Assembly: GCF_009709555.1 (NCBI RefSeq)
Contig: NZ_WJBG01000119.1
Span: 1 to 64,000, forward strand
Direction: 5' to 3'
Source of the DNA: Streptomyces blattellae
GTDB lineage: Bacteria; Actinomycetota; Actinomycetes; Streptomycetales; Streptomycetaceae
Length of the DNA stretch: 64,000 nucleotides
The position numbers and the translations under genes were made by a program. Positions 24,557 to 33,867 of the stretch are shown piece after piece; within the stretch, counting starts at the first letter, position 1; each line of letters opens with the position of its first letter. The notes below the pieces were generated by a model, which made no database searches, had not been told where the DNA came from, and saw only the letters and a list, made by a program, of their open reading frames with translations.

Positions 24557-26356
24557 GTGCGGGGCGTACTGCTCGCCGGGCGGTTTCGGATCGGCGAGCT
24601 GCTGGGCGCGGGCGGCATGGGGCAGGTCTGGAGGGCTCTGGACGAGCGGATGCGGCGGGATGTCGCGGTCAAGGTCGTGCATCCGCAGTACGGGATGGAT
24701 GAGGCGGAGACGCAGGCCCGGTTCCAGCGCGAGGTGCAGCTGGCGGGGCGGCTGTCCCACCAGAACATCGTCACCGTGCACGACTGGGGTGAGGTGGCGG
24801 TCGACGGCCGGCGAACGCTGTTCCTGGTGATGGAGCTGGTGCACGGGGTGCCCCTGCACCGGCGGTTCAAGGATTCCACGCCGGCCTGGCCGCGTGCCGT
24901 CGGGTGGAGCGCACAGATCGCCGAGGCCCTGCACGCCGCGCACAGCCAGGGCGTCGTCCATCGGGACATCAAGCCCGCGAACGTGCTCCTCACTCCCTCG
25001 GGGACGGTCAAGGTCCTCGACTTCGGGGTCGCGAAGTTCATGGGCGAGACGATCGGGGCGCGTGCGCTCACGGTCACCGGGGTGCCGTTGGGGTCGCCGC
25101 CCTACATGTCTCCGGAGCAGGCGGATGGTGACCGGGACATCGATCACCGCAGTGACCTGTATTCGCTGGGGTGCCTGCTGTATCACGCGGTGACGGGGAG
25201 GCCGCCGTTCACGGGGTCCAGCCAGTGGGCGGTACTGCGCAAGCAGATGGAGGCGACTCCGGCGCCGCCGGGGTCGTATGCGGAGGGGCTTCCGCCTCCT
25301 TTGAACGACCTCGTCCTCAGCCTCCTCGCCAAACGACCGGAGGACCGGCCGGACGATGCGGGGGCCGTTCACGAGGCCCTGGTCACGATGCTGGTCGACC
25401 ACGCGCTGACCTCGTCCGGCGATGACGTCCTGGACCTCGCCCAGCTGGGGCACGGCGGCTCTCTCTTCGAGCGCCATCTGCGGGAGGCGCGGGCGAGGGC
25501 GAACATGTTCCTGGAGGAGACGGTCGCGGAGGCCGCTGCCCGGCGGCAGCGTCTGAAGGAAGAACTGGCGGAGCGGCGGAAGGCCGTCGAGGCGGAAATC
25601 GGCGAGAACGTGGCCTGGGCCGAGCAACTCCGCGCTCGCACCGAACAGCAGGCCAGACGTCTCCTGGAGGAGAGGCGGGCCGAGGCGGAGCAGGCTCTGG
25701 CGGCTGCCCGTGCGGAGGCCGAAGAGATCCTGAGTCGGGCCCGCACCGACGCGGAGCTGATGCTGAAGGTGGCGTCCATGCGGGCCGAAGAGGCCACCGA
25801 CCATGCCGGGAAACCGGGGACGCCTACCCGGCCTCGGACCGAATACAGCCCTGAGCTGGAGGCACTCAGGGCGCGGGCTGCTTCGATCGGGGCGCGGGCT
25901 GACTCGATTCTGCCGCCGGGTTCCCGCTTCCAGCTGGTGCGGCGGGGTTACGACCCCGGGCAGGTGGACGACCACATCCGCGATCTCAGGGGGAGCCGGA
26001 TCAGGCGTCGGACTGAACTCACCGCGCTGGAGGACGAGTTCATCGAGCGAAAGCTCATTTCGCAGCCCCTGGCAAGCTTGTCCGAAGAGGAACGGGAGGC
26101 CGTGCGGCGGACCGCCTACCGCCGGTTGGCCGACATCTTCGCTCCGGGCCTGCAACTCCTCGCAGGCTCGCAGAGCGAAGTCCGGCCCAAGAGTGATGTG
26201 CCGCCGTTCGACCTGGTGCGGAAGGGCTATGACCGCAAGCAGGTCGACAGGCACATCGGCGAACTCCGCGACGAGCAGCACCGCTTGATGTACCGGATCA
26301 TGGAGCTGAGGCGGCTCCTGGGACCGGGGCAGCCCCGGGAGCCGGATCAGCACTGA
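24557..26356 (+). CDS. Hanks-type Ser/Thr kinase with coiled coil and two DivIVA-like repeats
   Basis: A 599-residue cytosolic kinase with no transmembrane helix. The catalytic domain (residues 8-265) has the glycine loop ELLGAGGMGQVW, VAVKVV lysine, HRDIKPANVLL, DFG, and PLGSPPYMSPEQ. A heptad-like coiled coil rich in Glu, Arg and Ala covers about 305-415. Two repeats of the form FxLVRRGYDxxQVDxHIxxL occur at about 456 and 550; this motif resembles the N-terminus of DivIVA-type polar growth proteins. Most Streptomyces kinases instead end in a membrane helix and PASTA or other sensor. GTG 24557 follows GGAGG by 6 bases. Likely an operon with the upstream ATPase. Confidence 0.85.
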   Translation: MRGVLLAGRFRIGELLGAGGMGQVWRALDERMRRDVAVKVVHPQYGMDEAETQARFQREVQLAGRLSHQNIVTVHDWGEVAVDGRRTLFLVMELVHGVPLHRRFKDSTPAWPRAVGWSAQIAEALHAAHSQGVVHRDIKPANVLLTPSGTVKVLDFGVAKFMGETIGARALTVTGVPLGSPPYMSPEQADGDRDIDHRSDLYSLGCLLYHAVTGRPPFTGSSQWAVLRKQMEATPAPPGSYAEGLPPPLNDLVLSLLAKRPEDRPDDAGAVHEALVTMLVDHALTSSGDDVLDLAQLGHGGSLFERHLREARARANMFLEETVAEAAARRQRLKEELAERRKAVEAEIGENVAWAEQLRARTEQQARRLLEERRAEAEQALAAARAEAEEILSRARTDAELMLKVASMRAEEATDHAGKPGTPTRPRTEYSPELEALRARAASIGARADSILPPGSRFQLVRRGYDPGQVDDHIRDLRGSRIRRRTELTALEDEFIERKLISQPLASLSEEEREAVRRTAYRRLADIFAPGLQLLAGSQSEVRPKSDVPPFDLVRKGYDRKQVDRHIGELRDEQHRLMYRIMELRRLLGPGQPREPDQH

Positions 26357-26378
26357 TCACATTCTTGGTCAGACCTGG

Positions 26379-28133
26379 TCAGAGCCGCGCGGGCGTCCTG
26401 ATCCCCAGCAGGGCCATGCCCTGGTGCAGCGTCCGGGCCGTCAGGTCGCACAGGAACAGGCGGTTCTCGGTCTGGTCCGTGGTGTCGGCCTTCAGGACCG
26501 GGCACTGGTCGTAGAACGACGTGTACAGGGACGCCAGCTGGTACAGGTACGCGGCCAGCTTGTGCGGGGCGTACTCCGCCGCCGCCTCGAAGACCGTGTC
26601 GCCGAACGCGTCCAGGTGGAGGCCCAGTGCCCGCTCCGCCGGGGCGAGTTCGAGTTCCGGATGGGCGGAGGGCCGTACGGCTCCCGCCTTGCGGAGGATC
26701 GACTGGATACGGGCGTACGCGTACTGGAGGTAGACGGACGTGTCGCCGTTCAGCGACACCATCTGGTCCAGGTCGAACTTGTAGTCCCGGTTCGGAGACG
26801 TCGACAGGTCCGCGTACTTCACGGCGCCGATGCCGACCTGCGCGGCCCGCTCCTGGATCTCGTCCTCGGTGAGGTCCTGCGCCTTCTCCCGTACGACCTC
26901 GGCGGCCCGCTGCACCGCCTCGTCCAGGAGGTCCTCCAGCTTCACCGTCTCGCCCTCACGGGTCTTGAACGGCTTGCCGTCCGCGCCGAGCACCGTGCCG
27001 TAGCCCATGTTGTGCGCGGTGACCTCGTCGCCCAGCCAGCCCGCCCGGCGGGCCGTCTCGAAGACCATCTTGAAGTGCAGGGACTGGCGTACGTCCACGA
27101 CGTAGAGCAGCGTCGTCGCGTGCAGGTCGACGACCCTGTTGCGGATCGCGGTCAGGTCGGAGGCCGCGTAGCCGAAGCCGCCGTCCGCCTTTTGCACGAT
27201 CAGCGGCACCGGCTGGTCGTCCTTGCCGCGGATGTCGTCGAAGAACACGACGAGCGCGCCCTCGGAGCGCACGGCGACGCCGGACTCCTCCAGCAGCCGC
27301 GCCGTCTGAGGCATCAGGTCGTTGTACGCGGACTCGCCGACGATCTCGTCGTCCCGGACCTCCATGTCCAGCTTCTCGAAGACCGAGTAGAAGTAGACCT
27401 TCGACTCGTCCACGAACTGCTGCCACAGGTCGAGGGTCTCCTTGTCGCCGGACTGCAGGGCGACGACCCGCTTCCGGGCCCGCTCCTTGAAGCCGTCGTC
27501 CGAGTCGAAGACCGCGCGCGAGGCCTTGTAGACCCGGTTCAGGTTGCTCATCGCCTGCTCGCCGTCCACCTCGGACGCCGGGGCCAGCTCGCCCGGGTTC
27601 TCGATCAGGTACTGGATGAGCATGCCGAACTGGGTGCCCCAGTCGCCGATGTGGTGCCGGCCGATCGTCTTCTCGCCGGTGAAGTCGAGCATGCCGCGCA
27701 GGGCGTCGCCGATGACCGCGGAGCGGAGGTGGCCTACGTGCATCTCCTTGGCCACGTTCGGCTGGGCGTAGTCGATGACGGTGACGCCCGCGCCGTCCTT
27801 CCGGGGTACGCCGAGCCGGTCGGGGTCCGCGTAGCGCTGTGCGAGGTTGCCGGTGATCGCCTTGTCCGTGATCGTCACGTTCAGGAAGCCGGGGCCGGAG
27901 ACCTCGATGTCCTTGATCACGTCGCCGGTGGTGATCCGGGAGACGACCTGCGCCGCCAGCTCCCTCGGGTTCGCCTTCGCCTTCTTCGCGAGCGCCAGGA
28001 TTCCGTTGGCCTGGAAGTCGGCCCGGTCGCTGCGTCGCAGCAAGGCGTCTCCGACGGTTCCCGGCAGGGCGGCCGTGAGAGCGTCGGAGAGCTGTGCGTT
28101 GACGTTGGCAGTGATGGACGTGACCGGGGCCAT
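26379..28133 (-). CDS. argS: Arginyl-tRNA synthetase ArgS
   Basis: A 584-residue class I aminoacyl-tRNA synthetase. The N-terminal Add-1 domain ([15 protein letters not shown] onward) contacts the tRNA. The HIGH signature is [14 protein letters not shown], and [18 protein letters not shown] marks the KMSK-equivalent region. The C-terminal DALR anticodon-binding domain ends [12 protein letters not shown] 28133 starts [11 protein letters not shown]; the frame stays open upstream into repeat sequence and should not be used. lysS is divergent, so the two synthetases share the 330-base spacer. Confidence 0.95.
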   Translation of the reverse strand: MAPVTSITANVNAQLSDALTAALPGTVGDALLRRSDRADFQANGILALAKKAKANPRELAAQVVSRITTGDVIKDIEVSGPGFLNVTITDKAITGNLAQRYADPDRLGVPRKDGAGVTVIDYAQPNVAKEMHVGHLRSAVIGDALRGMLDFTGEKTIGRHHIGDWGTQFGMLIQYLIENPGELAPASEVDGEQAMSNLNRVYKASRAVFDSDDGFKERARKRVVALQSGDKETLDLWQQFVDESKVYFYSVFEKLDMEVRDDEIVGESAYNDLMPQTARLLEESGVAVRSEGALVVFFDDIRGKDDQPVPLIVQKADGGFGYAASDLTAIRNRVVDLHATTLLYVVDVRQSLHFKMVFETARRAGWLGDEVTAHNMGYGTVLGADGKPFKTREGETVKLEDLLDEAVQRAAEVVREKAQDLTEDEIQERAAQVGIGAVKYADLSTSPNRDYKFDLDQMVSLNGDTSVYLQYAYARIQSILRKAGAVRPSAHPELELAPAERALGLHLDAFGDTVFEAAAEYAPHKLAAYLYQLASLYTSFYDQCPVLKADTTDQTENRLFLCDLTARTLHQGMALLGIRTPARL

Positions 28134-28262
28134 GGGTATGGGCTGCCGTTCTGGTCGGGGCTGGGTTGAAAGTCCTAGCCAGTATCCCACGGGGCCGCAA
28201 AGGGGTTTTCCGGCTTCGTGCCCGGGTGCCGGGCCGGTGGGGGCCGGTGGGGGCTTGTCGCT

Positions 28263-28375
28263 CCCCCAAGTTCTCGGCTTCGCTCGAACCCGGGGGACCC
28301 CCATCGCGGCGGAGCCGCAGATCGATACAGCCCCGCGCCCCAAGAAGGCGGCTGCGCCGCCTGTCGGGGCGCTGG
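28263..28375. repeat. Composite palindromic repeats between argS and lysS
   Basis: 28263-28302 is the same element found inside hemC: CCCCC, a TCTCGGCTTCGCTCGAAC centre, then GGGGGACCCCC. It is followed by a GCGGCGGAGCCGC segment and CAGCCCCGCGCCCC, which also appear at 16990-17101. These lie between divergent genes, so they cannot be terminators for both. Confidence 0.75.
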
Positions 28376-28463
28376 TGAAAAGGCGTTTTCGCCGTTGCCG
28401 CCCCAGCTGGGACAATGAGGGCGTCAGCCGTTGACGGTACGGCTGCCCTGGAGAAAGAAGGAC

Positions 28464-30233
28464 GTGCCGATCGTGGCTCAGAGCACCGAGACCACCGACT
28501 GGGTCTCCCGTTTCGCGGATGAGGTCATCGAGGAGTCGGAGCGTCGGGCCCCGGGCGAAGCGACATCACTCGCTACCGCTCCGGTCCTCGTCGTCGCGTC
28601 CGGGCTGTCACCGTCCGGGCCCATCCACCTCGGGAACCTGCGCGAGGTCATGACCCCGCATCTCGTCGCCGACGAGATCCGGCGGCGGGGCCGTCAGGTC
28701 CGGCACCTGATCTCCTGGGACGACTACGACCGGTACCGGAAGGTGCCGGCGGGCGTCGCCGGGGTCGACGAGTCGTGGGCCGAGCACATCGGCAAGCCGC
28801 TGACCTCCGTCCCCGCCCCCAAGGGCTCCGCCCACCCCAACTGGGCCGAGCACTTCAAGGCCGCGATGATCGAGTCGCTGGCCGAACTGGGCGTGGAGTT
28901 CGACGGGATCAGCCAGACCGCGCAGTACACCTCCGGGGTGTACCGGGAGCAGATCCTGCACGCGATGCGGCACCGCGGCGACATCGACGCGATCCTCGAC
29001 CAGTACCGGACCAAGAAGGCCCCCGCCAAGAAGCAGCAGTCGCAGAAGCCGGTCGACGAGGCCGAGCTGGAGGCCGCCGAAGGGTCGGGCGCCGCCGCCG
29101 AGGACGACGGCTCCTCCGGCTCGGCCGGGTACTTCCCGTACAAGCCCTACTGCGGCAACTGCGAGAAGGACCTCACCACCGTCACTTCCTACGACGACGA
29201 CACCACCGAGCTGTCGTACACCTGCGACGCCTGCGGTTTCGCCGAGACCGTGCGGCTGAGCGAGTACAACCGCGGCAAGCTGGTCTGGAAGGTCGACTGG
29301 CCCATGCGGTGGGCGTATGAGGGGGTCGTCTTCGAGCCCTCCGGTGTCGATCACTCGTCGCCGGGATCGAGCTTCCAGGTCGGCGGCCAGATCGTCGGGA
29401 TCTTCGGCGGCAAGCAGCCCATCGGGCCGATGTACGCGTTCGTGGGCATCAGCGGCATGGCGAAGATGTCCTCGTCGCGGGGTGGGGTGCCGACTCCCGC
29501 CGATGCCCTGAAGATCATGGAGCCGCAGCTTCTGCGCTGGCTCTACGCCCGGCGCCGCCCAAACCAGTCCTTCAAGATCGCCTTCGACCAGGAGATCCAG
29601 CGGCTCTACGACGAGTGGGACAAGCTGGACGCGAAGGTGGCCGACGCCTCCGCGCTGCCCGGCGACGTCGCCGCGCACTCGCGTGCCGTGCGGACCGCCG
29701 GCGGTGAGCTGCCGCGTACGCCGCGGCCGATGCCGTACCGGACCCTCGCGTCCGTCGCCGACGTCACCGCCGGGCACGAGGACCAGGCGCTGCGGATCCT
29801 CTCCGAACTGGATCCGGAGCAGCCGCTCGGGTCGCTGGAGGAGGTGCGGCCCCGGTTCGACAAGGCCGAGGCCTGGATCAACACGCACGTCCCCGCCGAC
29901 CAGCGCACCATCGTGCGCGAGGAGCCCGACGCCGAACTGCTGAAGTCGCTCGACGAGGCGTCCCAGCAGTCGCTGCGGCTGCTGCTGGACGGGCTGGAGT
30001 CGCACTGGTCGCTCGACGGGCTGACCCACCTCGTCTACGGCGTGCCCAAGGTGCAGGCCGGGTTCCCCGCCGATGCCACGCCCAAGGAACTGCCGGCCGA
30101 GATCAAGATTGCGCAGCGGACGTTCTTCGCCCTGCTTTACCACCTGCTGGTGGGGCGGGACACGGGGCCGCGGCTGCCCACGCTGCTGCTGGCGGTGGGG
30201 CAGGATCGGGTGCGGGCCCTGCTCGGGGAGTAG
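28464..30233 (+). CDS. lysS: Lysyl-tRNA synthetase, class I
   Basis: A 589-residue archaeal-type (class I) LysRS. The HIGH equivalent is [11 protein letters not shown], the KMSKS equivalent is MAKMSSSRG, and the early [13 protein letters not shown] is typical. A zinc-ribbon-like pair CGNC and CDAC lies near residues 227-263 after an acidic low-complexity insert ([15 protein letters not shown]). GTG 28464 is taken as start; a second GTG at 28476 ([12 protein letters not shown]) is equally possible since AAGGA lies just ahead of both. An upstream in-frame TTG at 28431 is less likely. Class I LysRS as the housekeeping enzyme is normal for streptomycetes. Confidence 0.95.
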   Translation: MPIVAQSTETTDWVSRFADEVIEESERRAPGEATSLATAPVLVVASGLSPSGPIHLGNLREVMTPHLVADEIRRRGRQVRHLISWDDYDRYRKVPAGVAGVDESWAEHIGKPLTSVPAPKGSAHPNWAEHFKAAMIESLAELGVEFDGISQTAQYTSGVYREQILHAMRHRGDIDAILDQYRTKKAPAKKQQSQKPVDEAELEAAEGSGAAAEDDGSSGSAGYFPYKPYCGNCEKDLTTVTSYDDDTTELSYTCDACGFAETVRLSEYNRGKLVWKVDWPMRWAYEGVVFEPSGVDHSSPGSSFQVGGQIVGIFGGKQPIGPMYAFVGISGMAKMSSSRGGVPTPADALKIMEPQLLRWLYARRRPNQSFKIAFDQEIQRLYDEWDKLDAKVADASALPGDVAAHSRAVRTAGGELPRTPRPMPYRTLASVADVTAGHEDQALRILSELDPEQPLGSLEEVRPRFDKAEAWINTHVPADQRTIVREEPDAELLKSLDEASQQSLRLLLDGLESHWSLDGLTHLVYGVPKVQAGFPADATPKELPAEIKIAQRTFFALLYHLLVGRDTGPRLPTLLLAVGQDRVRALLGE

Positions 30234-30249
30234 TTCTGTTCTCTGCTGT

Positions 30250-31647
30250 CTACGCGATGTGGTCCTCCTCCAGTTCCGCGTTGAAGCGGTTGGAGAAGCG
30301 GTTGACCATGCGGTTCGCCTCCTGGTGCTGGAGAGAGGTGCCGTACGTCGCCTCCACGCTGTCGATGAACTCGCGGGGCGTGGGCAGGCTGCCGTTTATC
30401 GACTGGCGGAAGACGAGGTAGTAGTCCTCCTCGGTCGGGTCCGGGGCGGAGGTGCCGCCGCCCTCGCCCAGTTCACGGGTGCGGCCCGGGCTCACCGGGA
30501 TGGGGAAGCTGCCGGTTTCCTCCATCGACGGTTCGGGGAGGGGCGGTTCGCCGTACCGCGGTTCGTCGTATCCCGGTTCGTCGTATCCCGGTTCGTCGTG
30601 TCGCGGTTGCTCGTGTCGCGGTTGCTCGTGTCGCGGTTGCTCGTGTCGCTGTTCCTTCTGGAACTGCTCCGCCTGCTGCTGCTCCGCGTACCACTGGGCG
30701 TAGGCCGCGTCCGGGTCGTAGGTCGGGTCGTAGCCGCCGTGGTACTCGATGGACTGGGGGTCCCGGGCGTGTAGCCAGGGGTTCTGGTCCAGGGCCGGAG
30801 CGTTGTTCGGTTGCTCCGCGTTCCGGTTGCCGGCCAGCTCCAGGCGCTGCTCGCTGGGAGGTGCCGCTTTCTGTGGGACGGGCGCCGCCCCAGCGGCACG
30901 ACTGCCCGCAGCAGCAGCAGCAGCGGCGGCGGCGGGTGTCGCGTCGGTCAGCGCCGGCTCTATCCCCGCCGCCGCCAAGCCCGCCGGAGCCGTATCTGCC
31001 AGAGGCACCCCGTACTTCGCCAGGCGCAGTGGCATCAGGGATTCCACCGGGGCCTTGCGACGCCAGCCGCGGCCGAAGCGGGAGCGGAGGCGGGCCTGGT
31101 AGACGAGGCGTTCCTGTTCGAGCTTGATGACCTGGTCGTAGGAGCGGAGCTCCCAGAGCTTCATACGGCGCCAGAGGAGGAACGTGGGCACGGGGGAGAG
31201 GAGCCAGCGCGTCATGCGGACCCCCTCCATGTGCTTGTCCGCCGTGATGTCCGCTATGCGGCCGATCGCATGGCGGGCGGCCTCGACCGACACCACGAAC
31301 AGGACCGGGATCACCGCGTGCATGCCCACGCCCAGCGGGTCCGGCCAGGCCGCGGCGCCGTTGAAGGCGATCGTGGCGATCGTCAGCAGCCACGCCGTCT
31401 GGCGGAGGAGCGGGAAGGGTATTCGAATCCAGGTGAGGAGCAGATCCAGGGCGAGGAGGACGCAGATACCCGCGTCGATGCCGATCGGGAAGACGTAACT
31501 GAAGTCCCCGAAGCCCTTGTCGAGGGCCAGTTCGCGGACCGCGGCATACGAACCCGCGAAGCCGATACCGGCGATGATGACGGCACCGAAGACGACTACG
31601 CCGATCAGAACCCGGTGCATCCGTGTCAGCTGCAGTGGCGCGGCCAC
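30250..31647 (-). CDS. DUF2637 domain membrane protein
   Basis: A 465-residue protein. Residues 1-130 hold four transmembrane helices (LIGVVVFGAVIIAGIGFAGS, ICVLLALDLLLTWI, WLLTIATIAFNGAAAW and VIPVLFVVSVEAARHAIG), the DUF2637 fold. These proteins relate to the SpdB/KorSA region of actinomycete plasmids, but chromosomal members have no known function. A basic linker follows, then a long disordered Ala/Pro/Gln tail with a 15-bp repeat block. The C-terminal segment DYYLVFRQSINGSLPTPREFIDSVEATYG looks like a small conserved domain. GTG 31647 is preceded by GGGGAGGGGAG; ATG 31665 would overlap that site. Confidence 0.85.
   Translation of the reverse strand: MAAPLQLTRMHRVLIGVVVFGAVIIAGIGFAGSYAAVRELALDKGFGDFSYVFPIGIDAGICVLLALDLLLTWIRIPFPLLRQTAWLLTIATIAFNGAAAWPDPLGVGMHAVIPVLFVVSVEAARHAIGRIADITADKHMEGVRMTRWLLSPVPTFLLWRRMKLWELRSYDQVIKLEQERLVYQARLRSRFGRGWRRKAPVESLMPLRLAKYGVPLADTAPAGLAAAGIEPALTDATPAAAAAAAAAGSRAAGAAPVPQKAAPPSEQRLELAGNRNAEQPNNAPALDQNPWLHARDPQSIEYHGGYDPTYDPDAAYAQWYAEQQQAEQFQKEQRHEQPRHEQPRHEQPRHDEPGYDEPGYDEPRYGEPPLPEPSMEETGSFPIPVSPGRTRELGEGGGTSAPDPTEEDYYLVFRQSINGSLPTPREFIDSVEATYGTSLQHQEANRMVNRFSNRFNAELEEDHIA
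30557..30646. repeat. 15-bp coding tandem repeat in the DUF2637 gene
   Basis: Six tandem 15-base units encode the pentapeptide series (QPRHE/EPGYD type): three read GTTCGTCGT-like and three GTTGCTCGTGTCGCG. The copies are nearly identical within each trio, so unit number is probably variable between strains. Confidence 0.85.
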
Positions 31648-31671
31648 CCGTACTCCCCTCCCCATTCCTGT

Positions 31672-31685
31672 TGTTGCGCGCAACA
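31672..31685. promoter_or_regulatory. Palindrome upstream of the DUF2637 gene, possible operator
   Basis: TGTTGCGCGCAACA is a perfect 14-base palindrome, flanked by CTGT and AGGG, 25-38 bases before the GTG at 31647. Its position fits a repressor site; the regulator is unknown. Confidence 0.4.
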
Positions 31686-31800
31686 GGGTGGCACATGTGA
31701 GCGGCTCGCGGGTTGCCGGGACGTCGGAGCCCGGTACCAGAGGGGCACCGGGCTCCGTCAAGTGGCTGCGTTCTGCCCCGAGTTGGGCCCGATGTGAGGG

Positions 31801-32658
31801 TCAGTTCCCCGTCTCGGACTTGGACGGAGAGGCAGTCTTCGACGCCGACTCCGATGGCGATGCGCTGCTCGCCGCGGAGCCGTTGGCGGACGACACCGCC
31901 GCCACGGCCTCCTTCGCCGCCTTCTGGGCGTCCTTCATCAGCTCCGTCGCGTTCGGGGTCTTCTCGCCCGCCAGGCCCGCGCCGTTGTAGTCGAGGGTGA
32001 CGACGACGTTCTCGACCCGGGCCACGACCGTCTGCTGCTTGAAGGCGCCCTCCTCCTTCTTCAGGTCGTAGCGCACGGCCGTCGCCGCGTCGCCCGAACC
32101 CGCGACCGGCTCGGACTTGACGCTCTTCGCGCCCTCCACCGACTGGGCGGCCCGGACCTGCTCGTCGTAGTACTCCTGGGCCAGCTCATCGCCGGCACCG
32201 CGCGTGGTGTCCGAGTCGAAGCGGAGCAGGGAGACATTGAGCCAGCGGTACTGCGAGCCCTTCACGCCGTTGTCGTCCAGGCTGTTCCAGGAGCAGCTGC
32301 CGCGCGACGCGGCGTCGTCCGAATTGCCCTCCTTGCCGGACACCTTGGCCTTCGGCACCAGATCGCCCAGCGTCTTCTTCGACAGCACGGCACAGGGCTG
32401 GGGAAGCGTGGCGTACGCCGCCGCCTGGACGGTCGGGGACGGGCTCGCGGACGCCGACGCGGAGGTCTCGCCGCCCGCGTTGCTGCCCTCGCCTGCGCTG
32501 TCGGAGCCGGATCCGGAGTCGGAGTCGGAGGAGCAGCCGGCGGCGATCAGCATCACGGGGACCGCGGCCGCGCACCCGAGGACGCGGCCGAGGCGCTTCC
32601 GCCGCTGCTCACGCTGCTCACGCTGGTCACCGTGGTCTCGCTGTGCTCGTCGCTGCAT
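31801..32658 (-). CDS. DUF3558 domain lipoprotein
   Basis: A 285-residue exported protein. A basic N-terminus (QRRAQRDHGDQREQREQRRK) precedes a hydrophobic segment and the lipobox LIAAGC, so Cys should be lipidated and hold the protein on the outer membrane face. After a Ser/Asp/Gly linker comes the DUF3558 domain (LPQPCAVLSKKTLGDLVPKAKV, SCSWNSL, VTLDYNGAGL). The C-terminus is a Ser/Ala-rich tail. ATG 32658 follows GAAGGA; ATG 32673 after AGGAG is an alternative adding five residues. A second DUF3558 lipoprotein lies just upstream on the same strand. Confidence 0.85.
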   Translation of the reverse strand: MQRRAQRDHGDQREQREQRRKRLGRVLGCAAAVPVMLIAAGCSSDSDSGSGSDSAGEGSNAGGETSASASASPSPTVQAAAYATLPQPCAVLSKKTLGDLVPKAKVSGKEGNSDDAASRGSCSWNSLDDNGVKGSQYRWLNVSLLRFDSDTTRGAGDELAQEYYDEQVRAAQSVEGAKSVKSEPVAGSGDAATAVRYDLKKEEGAFKQQTVVARVENVVVTLDYNGAGLAGEKTPNATELMKDAQKAAKEAVAAVSSANGSAASSASPSESASKTASPSKSETGN

Positions 32659-32814
32659 GGTTCCTTCACTCATGACGCTCGTGCTCCTGCCGTCGGATCG
32701 GGTCCGGGGACGCTGAGGTTCCTGCGGTCGGATCGGGTCCGAGGGGCCACGGTACGCGGTGAAGGACTTGTGCGTTCCTGGTTCGGCTTCTTTGCAAAGC
32801 GGCCGTACGGCGCG

Positions 32815-33627
32815 CTAATCGGCCAGCGAGTCCGCCAGCTGAGAAGCCAATTCCTGCGCCCTGTCCTGCATTTCCTTGCTGTCCGGCACGAGGCCGATCG
32901 TCGTCGGCTGCTCCTCGTACTGGATCGTCACGATGACGTTCGACGTGCGGAACGCCACAGTCACCGTGCGCTGCTGGGCCGTCGAACCGGCGCTGCTCAG
33001 CCTGTCGTCGAGGAACGCTTCGTCGCCGAGACCGTCGAGGACGCGGGGCTGGAGGTCGGACGGGGTGGCGGAGGGGGACGCGGAGTCGGACGGTGACACT
33101 GGTTCCGATTCCGATTCCGACTGTGATTCCGACTCCGATGGGGTCTCCGTGGCCGTGGCCGTGGCCGTGGGCGTCGGCTCCGGGAGGTCGGCTGCCTCCT
33201 CCTTCGTCGAGAACAGCGACTCCGCCTCGCTGTCGTCGCTGACGGTGTTGTCGTACGACACCACCCGCTCGAAGTCGACGAGCAGGTGGTCCGTGGCCTC
33301 CGTCGACTCGACCTTCCAGCGGCAGCCGACCTTGCGGTCCGTGTCGAAGGTCTGGGTAGGGGCGCCCGCGTAGGCGTTCTCGCGCTGTTCCTCGTCCGTC
33401 AGCTGCCTGATGCCGGGGAGCAGTGAGTCGAGGGTCTCCTGACTCACGGCGCCGCACGGCTCCGGGAGCGTGCGGTAGCGGCCCGGCTGAGCCTCCGGGA
33501 CAGCGGTGCCCGCGTCGCCGGGGTTGGAGCTGTCCGCGGTGTCACCGCTGTCCGAGCCGCCGGTGCAGCCGGTCAACAGCGCTGCGAGGAGCGCCGCGAC
33601 GCCGGATACGTACGCCTTCCGCTGCAC
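32815..33627 (-). CDS. DUF3558 domain lipoprotein, second copy
   Basis: A 270-residue exported lipoprotein with signal AYVSGVAALLAALLTGC (lipobox LLTGC). The DUF3558 domain spans LPEPCGAVSQETLDSLLPGI, a conserved VGCRWKVE, then VTIQYEEQ and QELASQLADSLA near the end. A low-complexity insert rich in Thr-Ala and Ser-Glu (TATATATETPSESESQ) is coded by GGCCGT and TCCGAT hexamer repeats near 33095-33175. GTG 33627 is used, with GAGGAT upstream. With the gene at 31801 it forms a tandem pair beside the DUF2637 membrane protein; a joint envelope function is an inference. Confidence 0.85.
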   Translation of the reverse strand: MQRKAYVSGVAALLAALLTGCTGGSDSGDTADSSNPGDAGTAVPEAQPGRYRTLPEPCGAVSQETLDSLLPGIRQLTDEEQRENAYAGAPTQTFDTDRKVGCRWKVESTEATDHLLVDFERVVSYDNTVSDDSEAESLFSTKEEAADLPEPTPTATATATETPSESESQSESESEPVSPSDSASPSATPSDLQPRVLDGLGDEAFLDDRLSSAGSTAQQRTVTVAFRTSNVIVTIQYEEQPTTIGLVPDSKEMQDRAQELASQLADSLAD

Positions 33628-33867
33628 GGTGAGGATCCTCTCGACGGTGTCTCTGGCCGATATCTTGCCGGTGCCTCTTGCCGGGCCCACCCGGCCGCTC
33701 TGCCAGTGTCCCCGCTGGTTAATCGCTTGCCGCGCGGGGGTGCCCGCTGGAGACAATGTGTATCGCACGCAACGCCGTGGACGCCGGTCCGTTGTCCCTT
33801 TTCATAGGCCCTGGCGCCGGTTTTGCGATGAGAGACTTCTGTTGTGCTTACGGGGATTGAGGCAGAT

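Noticed and set aside
24551..26353. A 600-residue open frame antisense to the Ser/Thr kinase
   Set aside because: A shadow of a high-GC gene. Its composition is Arg/Leu/Pro-rich and it contains no domain, while the plus strand has all kinase motifs.
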